A stretch of DNA of 64,000 nucleotides from Streptomyces rugosispiralis. GTDB taxonomy: Bacteria; Actinomycetota; Actinomycetes; Streptomycetales; Streptomycetaceae. Of the stretch, positions 24,244 to 32,159 are shown piece by piece. The stretch covers positions 178,906 to 242,905 of the forward strand of contig NZ_JANIAA010000010.1 in the NCBI RefSeq assembly GCF_024505145.1, read 5' to 3'. Each line of letters opens with the position of its first letter. Positions within the stretch are counted from its first letter, which is position 1. The notes under the pieces are model-generated. The model was not told the origin of the DNA and made no database searches. It worked only from the letters and a program-made list of their open reading frames with translations. A program made the position numbers and the translations under genes.

Positions 24244-25257
24244 TCAGTAGCGGACCTTCCCATAGTCGATCTCCTGCTCGGGATAGGTGGCCGCCCGCTC
24301 GCCGAGGGCACGCATCCGCCGCCGCATCTCCTCGGCGGGCAGCCGGTGGAAGCTGCCGTGTCCCGGCAGCACCCATGCGAAGGTCAGCTCCTCGGCGCCG
24401 CGCGCCACCGAGACGGCCAGCGTCTTGATCGAGTCGTAGACGACGCTGTCCGCGACCTCCAGGTCCTGTTCGGAGTGCGACCAGAAGAAGGCGTCGCCCG
24501 TGAAGCAGAACTTCTCGTCGGCGATGAACAGCGTGCTGCCCGCCGTATGGCCGGGGAATGGATGGGCGATCACTCCCGGCCCGATCTCCACCGGCTCCCG
24601 TCCCCGGATGACGCGGTCGGCGTCCGGGCGTGAGTGCAGATCGCCCTCGTGGATCCACAGCCGGGCGCCGAACGCGTCGGCGTACTTGCGGCCGTGCGCC
24701 ACATGGTCGAGGTGGGTGAGCAGCACGTCGGTGATCTTCCCGGCCTTCTCCTCGTAGCGGCGGGCGAGCGCGGGGCTCCAACGCGGGGTGTCGATCATCA
24801 TCGCGGTGCCGCCGGGGCGGCGCAGCAGATACGAGGTGGCGCCGTAGGTCCGCGTCGAGGCGTGCCCGCACAGCAGGACGATCCCGTCCTCGTCCAGAGC
24901 CATCGGGTACGGATCCGAGTCCGCCGCCCACGCGTCGGCGGGCGGGTGCACGGACCGGGTCGGACACGCGTGCGCGGCCATGTACATCTTCCGCAGCTCG
25001 TCCTCGGTCTCCGGCTGGCGCAGGACGGTCGACACTCCGCCGTAGTCGCCGCCGGCCGTGTAGCCGATCAGGCCGGGGGCGTACTGGCGGGCGATGTTGC
25101 AGTTCAGGCAGCGGTCGTCGACGTACCAGCCCTGCTTCGTCTCCGTCGCCGTGGCCTCGTGTTCCGTCTGGGGTGTGCTCTCGCTCCGCTTCCCTGAGTA
25201 CGGAGTCACGGTCGGGGTTCGCCGAGCGGGGCTCGGGGAGTGGGGGGAATTGCTCAT
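24244..25257 (-). CDS. Ferredoxin-like/metallo-beta-lactamase fusion protein
   Basis: The 337-residue product starts MSNSPHSPSPARRTPTVTPY at ATG 25257. Residues about 40-120 resemble a short ferredoxin-type domain (DDRCLNCNIARQYAP, later ACPTRSV). Residues about 140-337 are an MBL fold: TSYLLRRPGGTAMMIDTP, the metal-binding LLTHLDHVAHG, GHTAGSTLF, CFTGDAFF and LPGHGSFHRL. In the HxHxDH motif the first His position is Leu. Similar fusions occur in actinobacteria and plants and may bind one or two metals with an Fe-S or structural Cys site. The reaction is unknown. It diverges from the ArsR-type gene at 25505. Confidence 0.7.
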   Translation of the reverse strand: MSNSPHSPSPARRTPTVTPYSGKRSESTPQTEHEATATETKQGWYVDDRCLNCNIARQYAPGLIGYTAGGDYGGVSTVLRQPETEDELRKMYMAAHACPTRSVHPPADAWAADSDPYPMALDEDGIVLLCGHASTRTYGATSYLLRRPGGTAMMIDTPRWSPALARRYEEKAGKITDVLLTHLDHVAHGRKYADAFGARLWIHEGDLHSRPDADRVIRGREPVEIGPGVIAHPFPGHTAGSTLFIADEKFCFTGDAFFWSHSEQDLEVADSVVYDSIKTLAVSVARGAEELTFAWVLPGHGSFHRLPAEEMRRRMRALGERAATYPEQEIDYGKVRY

Positions 25258-25451
25258 GATGGGTTCCCGCTTCCACGGAATTCGGAGCGACACCCCACAC
25301 CGTCGGCGAACCGAGGCACGACGTGACGCTGGAACGAGTCAGGTCATGGATCGCGCGACGGAGGGCAGAGCAACGGACGCCGTTTTCCGGAATGAACCCT
25401 AGCGGACGCACACCCGAAGGGGTGCCGAATCGTTATCGAAGCCGACTGTTT

Positions 25452-25469
25452 CGATCGCGATCGTACTAT
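25452..25469. promoter_or_regulatory. Palindrome and -10-like box upstream of the ArsR-type gene
   Basis: CGATCGCGATCG (25452-25463) is a perfect 12-bp palindrome directly followed by TACTAT (25464-25469), a plausible -10 box 36 bp before GTG 25505. It may be an operator of the ArsR-type regulator or of the divergent MBL gene. Confidence 0.35.
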
Positions 25470-25504
25470 GGGGTGACCGCACGATACCGCCTCAAGGAGT
25501 CACC

Positions 25505-25855
25505 GTGGCCCGCCCTCGCACCACCGCCCGGAAGGTGGAGCATCCCGAGATGTCGGAGATCTCCCTGCAGCAGGTCCTGGAGGCGCTGGTGGACCCGGTG
25601 CGGCGGATGGTGGTGTCCCAGCTCACCCGGGCAGGTGAGGACATGAGCTGCGGCACGTTCGATGCGCCGGTGTCGCTGTCGACGCTCACGCACCACTTCA
25701 ACGTGTTGCGCGAGGCGGGCGTGATCCGCCAGTACTACGTCGGGACGACCAAGATGAACACGCTGCGCGCGGTCGAGATGGAGGCGCGTTTCCCGGGCTT
25801 GCTGTCGGCGGTGCTGGCCGCCTCCGCCGCCGAACGGAAGGCGGACGCGAGGTAG
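25505..25855 (+). CDS. ArsR-type winged-helix transcriptional regulator
   Basis: The 116-residue protein starts at GTG 25505, with AAGGAG 5 nt upstream. The winged helix is ISLQQVLEALVDPVRRMVVSQLTRAG, then SLSTLTHHFNVLREAGVIRQYYVGTTKMNTLR. It has no metal-binding Cys pair in the recognition region; the lone Cys is in DMSCGTFD. It is similar to the helix-turn-helix regulators that sit next to quinone oxidoreductase genes in Streptomyces and probably represses the gene at 26001, whose upstream region carries an inverted repeat. Confidence 0.8.
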   Translation: MARPRTTARKVEHPEMSEISLQQVLEALVDPVRRMVVSQLTRAGEDMSCGTFDAPVSLSTLTHHFNVLREAGVIRQYYVGTTKMNTLRAVEMEARFPGLLSAVLAASAAERKADAR

Positions 25856-25892
25856 GGCCGCGGAACCGACCGCGGCGTCGGCGGGTACATAT

Positions 25893-25925
25893 TTTGATGG
25901 TGATCTAAATTTGACTGCCATCGAA
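25893..25925 (+). promoter_or_regulatory. Inverted repeat upstream of the quinone oxidoreductase-like gene
   Basis: TTTGATGG (25893-25900) and CCATCGAA (25918-25925) form an 8-bp inverted repeat with one G-T type mismatch and a 17-bp AT-rich spacer. It lies 75-108 bp before ATG 26001 and is a candidate ArsR operator. Confidence 0.4.
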
Positions 25926-26000
25926 GTTCGGGGCACTGTGGGCGGTGGCACCGGCTGATCCGGTACCGCCGTCCCCTTCCCGTCCGCGAGGAGCCGCATC

Positions 26001-27014
26001 ATGAGCCGCGCCGTCCGTTTCCATCAGACCGGTGGCCCCGAGGTCCTGCGTCTTGAGGAGATCCCCGACCCGACTCCTGGTACGGGCGAGGTCCTCATTC
26101 ACACCCGTGCCCTGGGGCTGAACCGGGCGGAATCGATGTTCCGCCGGGGCGAGTACGGCATCGACCCGGTCTTTCCCTCCGGCCTCGGCTACGAGGCCGC
26201 CGGCGTGATCGCGGCCGTCGGAGAAGGGGTCACCGGGTTCCGCGTGGGCCAAGCCGTCAGCGTGGTGCCGTCCTTCACGATGACCGACTACCCCGTGCAC
26301 GGCGAAATGGTCCTCGCCCCCGCGCACGCCGTCGTCGCCCACCCCGAGCGGCTCTCCTTCGAGGAGGCGGCCTCGGTGTGGATGCAGTTCGTCACCGCTT
26401 ACGGCGGCCTGGTGGACATCGCCGGAGTGCGCCCCGGGGACACGGTGCTGATCTCCGCCGCCTCCAGCAGCGTGGGTCTCGCGGCGATCCAGGTGGCTCA
26501 CAAGGCGGGCGCCCGTGCCATCGCCCTGACCCGTACGGGGGCCAAGCGCCAGCAGCTTCTGGACGCCGGAGCCGACGCGGTCATCGCCACCTCCGAGGAG
26601 GACATCGTCGCCCGGGTGCGCGAGCTGACCGGCGGACAGGGCGCCCGGGTGATCTTCGACCCGGTCGGCGGCCCGGCCCTGGCCGACCTGGTCGAGGCTG
26701 CCGCCCACGAGGCCGTCATCGTTCTCTACGGCGTTCTCGACCGCGGCCCGGCCCCGCTGGAGGTGGGCACCGTGCTCTTCAAGCACCTCACTCTCCGCGG
26801 CTTCGAGCTGTTCGAGATCACAACCGACGACGAACGGCGGGCCGCCGCGGTCGAGTACGTCCGCGAGGGCCTCGCCAAGGGCGAGCTGACCCCTCTCATC
26901 GACAGGACCTTCCCGCTGGACGCCATCGCGGACGCCCACCGCCACCTGGAGGCCGGCGGACAGGTCGGCAAGATCGTCGTCACGGTCGCGCCCGGGGCCG
27001 GAACGTCGTCGTGA
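26001..27014 (+). CDS. Zinc-free medium-chain alcohol dehydrogenase/quinone oxidoreductase-like protein
   Basis: The 337-residue protein starts MSRAVRFHQTGGPEVLRLEE at ATG 26001, with GAGGAG upstream. It has the MDR fold: the GroES-like part with SGLGYEAAGVIAAVGEGV and the Rossmann part with VLISAASSSVGLAAIQVA (about residues 150-168). The zinc ligands of alcohol dehydrogenases are absent, so it belongs to the QOR/zeta-crystallin-like branch that reduces quinones or enones with NADPH. It is probably controlled by the ArsR-type regulator encoded just upstream. Confidence 0.85.
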   Translation: MSRAVRFHQTGGPEVLRLEEIPDPTPGTGEVLIHTRALGLNRAESMFRRGEYGIDPVFPSGLGYEAAGVIAAVGEGVTGFRVGQAVSVVPSFTMTDYPVHGEMVLAPAHAVVAHPERLSFEEAASVWMQFVTAYGGLVDIAGVRPGDTVLISAASSSVGLAAIQVAHKAGARAIALTRTGAKRQQLLDAGADAVIATSEEDIVARVRELTGGQGARVIFDPVGGPALADLVEAAAHEAVIVLYGVLDRGPAPLEVGTVLFKHLTLRGFELFEITTDDERRAAAVEYVREGLAKGELTPLIDRTFPLDAIADAHRHLEAGGQVGKIVVTVAPGAGTSS

Positions 27015-27035
27015 AGTCCGGCTTCACCAGGTTTC

Positions 27036-28229
27036 TCACGCGGGACGCCATCTCGCCCTGGCCCGCAGGGCCAACGCGATGAGGGCGGCGTCCTCGGGAC
27101 GTCGTACGTCATGACCGGTGAGTTCGCAGAAGCGGTTGAACCGGTGTTGCACGGTGTTGCGGTGGCAGTACACGGCCGTGGCCGTGTCGGCTATCGCACC
27201 GTTCCCGCCGAGATGCACGCGCACGGTGCGCAGCAGCCGCTCCTTCTCCGCGTCGGTGACATCAGGCCGGTCGAGCCCGCCGAGCACGTCACCGACGAGG
27301 TCGTCCGCCAGGTCCGAGGCGTGATGGACCAGGACGTCCAGCCAACTGTCCCGCAGCCACCGCGGCCCGCGGGCGTCCGCGGGAAGGCTGCGTGCCGTGG
27401 TGATGGCCAGCCGGACGGCGCGCGGCACGTCGGCAAGGTGACCGGGGGCCGACGACACCCCGCAGGGCGTATCCCCCAGGTGCTCCAGGATGGTGCGGGC
27501 GGTGGTGCGCGGCCCGAGCTGAGCGGTGAGGACCACCGCTGAATCGAGGGCCTGCTGCTGGACCGGGACTCCCGCGGTGCGCAGTTCCATGGCGGCCCGG
27601 CGCAGGGCGGCGCCGTGCTGGGCGGCGGCAGCGGCGCACATGTATTCGCCACTGACCTGGAACCCGAGGGCCAGTGCGGTGTCACCGACCACGGTCGGGT
27701 TGCGGCCGTCGCAGTCCATCAGGCGGGCGAACCACATCTGGCGCTCGTCGTCGGCCCGCCGCCCCATCTCCAGCACAGTGCGCTGGTAGGCGGTCATGAT
27801 GCCGGTGACATGACGTTCGACCGCCTCCCACACGTAGTACGCGGAGGCCACCAGATGCGTCATGTTGCGCTGCTCGGCTTGTCCGATCAGCGCCGTCCAC
27901 ACCACCCGGAAGTCCAGCCGGGCCGCGTCCAGCAGGGCGTCCAGCGGTACGCCCTGCCGGGCACGTCGCGTGCCCACCCGTTCCGACACCTCGGCGATGT
28001 GTCCGGGCACCGGCAGCTCGGCCACGGTGCGCAGCAGCATCTCCAGGGCGTCGCGCGCGGAGTCACGGAAGTCCGCGTCCGGCACTCGGTCGGCATATGC
28101 CTCGCGTACGGGGCTCACCACGTCGATCCAGAGTTCGATCAGTCCGTCGAGATCCTCCAGACATGCCTGGGCGAGTTCGGCGATGCGTGGATCGGGCGGC
28201 GGGAAGGCGGCGGCACTGTGCATATGCAC
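27036..28229 (-). CDS. PucR family transcriptional regulator
   Basis: The 397-residue protein has an N-terminal RsbT co-antagonist-like helical domain (DLDGLIELWIDVVSPVREAYADRV, about residues 28-52). The middle is a GGDEF-like or CdaR-type region, and the C-terminal PucR helix-turn-helix is TATAVYCHRNTVQHRFNRFCELTGHDVRRPEDAALIALALRA (about 350-391). Such regulators often control purine, ureide or polyketide genes. It diverges from the urease-like operon with 118 bp between them and is the obvious candidate to control it. The start is GTG 28229 or ATG 28223; both lie in a palindrome. Confidence 0.85.
   Translation of the reverse strand: MHMHSAAAFPPPDPRIAELAQACLEDLDGLIELWIDVVSPVREAYADRVPDADFRDSARDALEMLLRTVAELPVPGHIAEVSERVGTRRARQGVPLDALLDAARLDFRVVWTALIGQAEQRNMTHLVASAYYVWEAVERHVTGIMTAYQRTVLEMGRRADDERQMWFARLMDCDGRNPTVVGDTALALGFQVSGEYMCAAAAAQHGAALRRAAMELRTAGVPVQQQALDSAVVLTAQLGPRTTARTILEHLGDTPCGVSSAPGHLADVPRAVRLAITTARSLPADARGPRWLRDSWLDVLVHHASDLADDLVGDVLGGLDRPDVTDAEKERLLRTVRVHLGGNGAIADTATAVYCHRNTVQHRFNRFCELTGHDVRRPEDAALIALALRARARWRPA
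28218..28229. promoter_or_regulatory. 12-bp palindrome over the PucR start codon
   Basis: GTGCATATGCAC is a perfect palindrome that contains both candidate start codons of the leftward PucR-type gene. It may be an autoregulatory site, or chance. Confidence 0.3.
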
Positions 28230-28347
28230 GATGTTGGCCGGTGGATCGGATGCATTTCAACCTTGGCCGAATTCCCTCGTCCCGTGATTCTGGTGTGACC
28301 CCGGAGGGACCTGTGCCGGGGATCACCGTCCCGGGAGGGCCGTAGCA

Positions 28348-28944
28348 GTGCATTTGACTCCTCGAGAGCTGGAACGTGTCCAGCTCTTCACCGTGGCCGA
28401 GCTGGCCCGGCGCCGTCGGGCGCGCGGGCGGCGGCTCAACGCCCCCGAGGCCATCGCGCTCATCTGCGACGAGGTGCTGGAGGCGGCCTGGGACGGCGCC
28501 ACCCTGGACGAGGCGATCGCGGCCGGCCGCTCGGCGCTGACCGTGGACGAGGTGGCGGAGGGAGTCCCGGCTCTGGTCGGCACCGTCCAGGTGGAGGCGA
28601 TGTTCCCCAGCGGTACGTCCCTGGTGGCGATCGACGACCCGATCACCGGCGGTGGTCGGGCATCGGCCCCCGGCGCGCTGCGGCCGGCCGACGAGCCGGT
28701 GGCCATCAACGCGGGCCGGCGCCGGATGCGGCTCACCATCCGCAACACCGGCGACCGTACCGTCTTCCTCTCCTCGCACTATCCCCCGGCCGAGGCCAAC
28801 CCCGTCCTCGAACTCGACCGCGAGGCCGCCGCCGGCATGCGGCTGGACATCGCGGCGGGGACCGCGCTCGCCTTCGAGCCCGGCACCGAGCGCGAGGTCG
28901 GCCTGGTGGCCGCTCGCCACGACGAGCGGGAGGAGACGCGGTGA
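28348..28944 (+). CDS. Fused urease gamma/beta-like subunit
   Basis: The 198-residue protein starts at GTG 28348 with GGGAGG about 9 nt upstream. Residues 1-100 match the gamma subunit (MHLTPRELERVQLFTVAELA, LNAPEAIALICDEVLEAA, VEAMFPSGTSLVAIDDPI). Residues 110-190 match the beta subunit (VAINAGRRRMRLTIRNTGDR, LSSHYPPAEANPVLELDR, GTALAFEPGTEREVGLVA). The fusion is as in Helicobacter UreA-type and some actinobacterial ureases. It supports the catalytic alpha subunit, whose GTG overlaps its stop (GTGA). The beta part has SHYPPAEANP where ureases have SHYHFAEVNP. Confidence 0.85.
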   Translation: MHLTPRELERVQLFTVAELARRRRARGRRLNAPEAIALICDEVLEAAWDGATLDEAIAAGRSALTVDEVAEGVPALVGTVQVEAMFPSGTSLVAIDDPITGGGRASAPGALRPADEPVAINAGRRRMRLTIRNTGDRTVFLSSHYPPAEANPVLELDREAAAGMRLDIAAGTALAFEPGTEREVGLVAARHDEREETR

Positions 28945-30635
28945 GCGATGTGACACGGATCGACCGCCGTATGTACAACACCCTCTACGGCCCCACCACC
29001 GGTGACCGTGTCCGCCTCGGCGACACCTGTCTGTGGATCGAGGTGGAGACCGACGACGGCACCCCCGGCGATGAACTGCTCGGCGGCTGCGGCAAGACCG
29101 TCCGTGACGGGCTGCTGGCCTCCCCGCGCTCCGACCGGGCCTCGGCCCTGGACCTGGTGGTCTCCAGTGTGCTGCTGATGGACCCCGTACTGGGCATCCG
29201 CAAGACCGACATCGGCGTCAAGGACGGCCGGATCGTGGCGGTCGGCGGGGTGGGCAACCCGGATCTGATGCCGGTGGACTTCGCCATCGACTCGCACACC
29301 GCGGTGGTCACGGGAGAGGGGCTGATCGCCACCCCGGGCATCGTCGACAGCCATGTGCATCTGTCCTCGCCCCAGGTGGCCCCCGCCGCGCTCGCCTCCG
29401 GTGTGACCACGGTCGTGGGCATGGGGCTCGGCGGGGTCTGGGACATCGGCTGCAACCCGGCCCACAATCTGCACACCCTGATGAGTTCCTGGCGCGGCAC
29501 CCCGCTCAACGTGGCCTTCCTCGGCCGCGGCTCCTCCAGCTCCCGCGCCCTGCTGGACGAGTCGGTGCTCGCCGGGGCCGGCGGATTCAAGATCCACGAG
29601 GACTTCGGGGCCACTCCGCGCATCATCGACACCTGTCTGGCGACGGCGGAACACGCCGATCTGTCCGTGGCGCTGCACACCGACTCGATGAACGAATCGG
29701 GCTATCTGCGCGACACCATCGGCGCCACCCGCGGCCGCACCGTGCACGCATACCACGTGGAGGGCGGCGGCGGACACCCCGATCTGCTGGAGATCCTCTC
29801 CGAGCCGCACATCCTGCCGTCCTCGACCACCCCCACGATTCCCTACACGGCGAACACGGTCGGCGAGCTGTTCCCGATGACGATGACCGTGCACCGGCAG
29901 AACCACCATGTGCACAGCGATGTCGAGATCTCCCGCGGCCGCATCCGCGGCCACGCCATCGCGGCCGAGAACGCGCTGCACGACCTCGGCGCCATCAGCA
30001 TCGTCAACTCCGACTCGATGGGCATGGGCCGGATCGCCGAAACCGTACGGCGCACCTGGCAACTCGCCCATGTCCAGGCGCTGCGCGCGGGCGAGGGCGG
30101 GGTGGAGCGGCCCGCGAACGAGCGGGTGCTGCGCTATCTCGCCAAGATCACCCTCAATCCGGCGCTCGCCCACGGCCTCGCCCACGAGGTGGGCACCCTG
30201 CGCCCCGGACGCCTCGCCGATCTGGTGCTGTGGCATCCGGCGTGGTTCGGCACCAAGCCCGAACTGGTGCTCAAGGGCGGCTTCGTGGCCTGGGGCAACA
30301 GCGGCTCGGGCTCCGGCTCCACCCGGCTCACCCAGCCCCGTGCCTACGGGCCGTACTTCGGCGGCCTCGGCGACGCGCCGTCCCGGCTGTCGCGGATCTT
30401 CGTGGCCCAGGCCGCGCTCGACGACGCCGGGGCCCGCGCCGCCCTCCCCGGCGGACTGCGCTACGCGGCGGTGCGCGGCGCCCGCGGGCTCACCCGCGCC
30501 GACATGCTGCACAACACCGCCACCCCGCGCGTCGAGGTGCCCCGCGAACCCGCCCCCGTCCTCGTCGACGGCGTGCCGACCACTACCGAACCCGCCACCG
30601 CTCTGCCGCTCGCCCAGCTCCACCACCTGGCCTGA
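28941..30635 (+). CDS. Urease alpha subunit-like protein (UreC paralogue)
   Basis: The 564-residue protein aligns by eye along the whole length of UreC. Metal-site residues are kept: His138 and His140 (SHVH), the Lys to be carbamylated (Lys217, GGFKIHEDFG), His246, His272 and Asp358 (NSDSM). His219, flap His318 and Arg334 are also kept. Differences are seen: the flap Cys (Cys319 in Klebsiella) is Val317, the following residues are RQNHH in place of HLDPD, and the THATTC loop near residue 168 is VWDIGC. No ureD, E, F or G gene is in the window. It probably hydrolyses urea or a related ureido/guanidino compound; nickel dependence is unproven. Confidence 0.8.
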   Translation: MSDVTRIDRRMYNTLYGPTTGDRVRLGDTCLWIEVETDDGTPGDELLGGCGKTVRDGLLASPRSDRASALDLVVSSVLLMDPVLGIRKTDIGVKDGRIVAVGGVGNPDLMPVDFAIDSHTAVVTGEGLIATPGIVDSHVHLSSPQVAPAALASGVTTVVGMGLGGVWDIGCNPAHNLHTLMSSWRGTPLNVAFLGRGSSSSRALLDESVLAGAGGFKIHEDFGATPRIIDTCLATAEHADLSVALHTDSMNESGYLRDTIGATRGRTVHAYHVEGGGGHPDLLEILSEPHILPSSTTPTIPYTANTVGELFPMTMTVHRQNHHVHSDVEISRGRIRGHAIAAENALHDLGAISIVNSDSMGMGRIAETVRRTWQLAHVQALRAGEGGVERPANERVLRYLAKITLNPALAHGLAHEVGTLRPGRLADLVLWHPAWFGTKPELVLKGGFVAWGNSGSGSGSTRLTQPRAYGPYFGGLGDAPSRLSRIFVAQAALDDAGARAALPGGLRYAAVRGARGLTRADMLHNTATPRVEVPREPAPVLVDGVPTTTEPATALPLAQLHHLA

Positions 30636-30803
30636 CCCGAGGCCGACACACATCCCCACCGGCCCCGCGCCGAGGCCACGCGCGTCCCCTCTCCTCCCCC
30701 GCACCGAGCTCACCGGCCACCCCGACGCCCCACTCGCCCGCAACGGCCGGTTCCTCTCCGTCCCCACAGCCGCCACCGGCTGCCGCACGCCCCTGGAGAC
30801 CCC

Positions 30804-32159
30804 GTGAGCACCACCACCGCGCCACCACGCCCCAGCCCGGGAGACATCAAGCGGCTGCTGGCCGCCGCGTTCATCGGCACCGCCCTGGAGTGGTACGACT
30901 ACTTCCTCTACGGCACCGCCGCCGCGCTCGTGTTCAACAAGCTCTTCTTCCCCTCCCTCGCCCCGGCCACCGCGACCATCGCCTCCTTCGTCACCTTCGC
31001 GGTGGGATTCCTGGCCCGGCCCATCGGCGCCGCCGTCTTCGGGCATATCGGCGACCGCTACGGGCGCAAGGCGGCGCTCATCATCACCGTCGTACTGATG
31101 GGTGCCGCCACCGGCTGCATCGGACTGCTCCCGGACTACCGCACGATCGGCATCTGGGCCCCGGTCCTGCTGGCCACCCTCCGCTTTCTGCAGGGCATCT
31201 CAGTCGGTGGCGAGTGGAGCGGCGCCATGCTGCTCACCCTGGAGCACACCCCGAAGGAGAAGCACGGCAGCTACTCCTCGATCCCCCAACTCGGTTCCCC
31301 GGTTGGGACGTTGCTCTCCAGTGGCGCCTTCGCCCTGGTGGGGATGTTGCCCGATGACGCCTTCTACGCCTGGGGGTGGCGGATCCCCTTCCTCGCCGCC
31401 TTCGCGCTGCTCGCCTTCGCCCTCTATCTGCGGCTGCGCATCGAGGAGTCCCCGGTCTTCCGCGCCATGCGGGCCGACGCCGAACGCGAAGGGCCCACGT
31501 CCGCCCCGCTCATCGAGGCGTTCCGCAGGACCTGGGGGCGGATGCTCATCGGGGTGGCCGCGGCCCTCCTCGGCATCGGTGGCTTCTTCCTGCTGACCAC
31601 CTATGTGATCTCCTACGGCACCGAGGAACTCGGCGTCGGCAAGTCCGTGATGATCAATGCCACGCTGCTGGCGGCCGTCGCCGAGATCGCCGTCATCGTG
31701 GTCGCCGGGCGGCTCGCCGACCGGATGGGCGCCTGGAAGGTGTGCACCATCGGCGGTATCGCCTCCGTACTGGTGGCGTTCCCGGCGTTCTGGCTCATCG
31801 ACACCCGGCACACCGGGCTGGTGATGCTCGGTGTCTCCCTGGGCGTCGCCGTCATCTCGATCCCGTACGCGGCGATCGGCGCCGTGGTCACCGGGATGTT
31901 CCCCGACACCGTGCGCTACAGCGCGGTCGCCATGGCCTACAACCTCGCCGGTGTGCTCGGCGGGCTGGTGCCCCTGGTCGCCGCCTGGCTGACCGGCCTC
32001 GCCGACGGCGCCTCCTGGGGCGTGACGCTGCTCCTGATCCTCATCGCGGCCTGCACCGCGGCCGGCTCCTATCTCGCGGGTCCGCCGCTGCGCCGCCGCC
32101 TCGGCCCTGACCACCCCGAACACCATGAACACCCCGCGACCGCGAAGGCCACCGCATGA
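30804..32159 (+). CDS. MFS transporter, metabolite:H+ symporter (MHS) family
   Basis: The 451-residue protein starts at GTG 30804 and has twelve predicted membrane helices. The signature of the MHS family (ProP, ShiA, KgtP) is clear: AAFIGTALEWYDYFLYGTAA at helix 1, GFLARPIGAAVFGHIGDRYGRKAAL in loop 2-3, and RFLQGISVGGEWSGAMLL at helix 5. It should import an organic acid or zwitterion with protons. Its stop overlaps the start of the ThDP enzyme gene (ATGA), which links the imported compound to the following enzymes. Confidence 0.9.
   Translation: MSTTTAPPRPSPGDIKRLLAAAFIGTALEWYDYFLYGTAAALVFNKLFFPSLAPATATIASFVTFAVGFLARPIGAAVFGHIGDRYGRKAALIITVVLMGAATGCIGLLPDYRTIGIWAPVLLATLRFLQGISVGGEWSGAMLLTLEHTPKEKHGSYSSIPQLGSPVGTLLSSGAFALVGMLPDDAFYAWGWRIPFLAAFALLAFALYLRLRIEESPVFRAMRADAEREGPTSAPLIEAFRRTWGRMLIGVAAALLGIGGFFLLTTYVISYGTEELGVGKSVMINATLLAAVAEIAVIVVAGRLADRMGAWKVCTIGGIASVLVAFPAFWLIDTRHTGLVMLGVSLGVAVISIPYAAIGAVVTGMFPDTVRYSAVAMAYNLAGVLGGLVPLVAAWLTGLADGASWGVTLLLILIAACTAAGSYLAGPPLRRRLGPDHPEHHEHPATAKATA

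Noticed and set aside
28348..30635. Ordinary urease operon
   Set aside because: No ureD/E/F/G genes follow, the flap residues differ, and the downstream genes encode unrelated enzymes.
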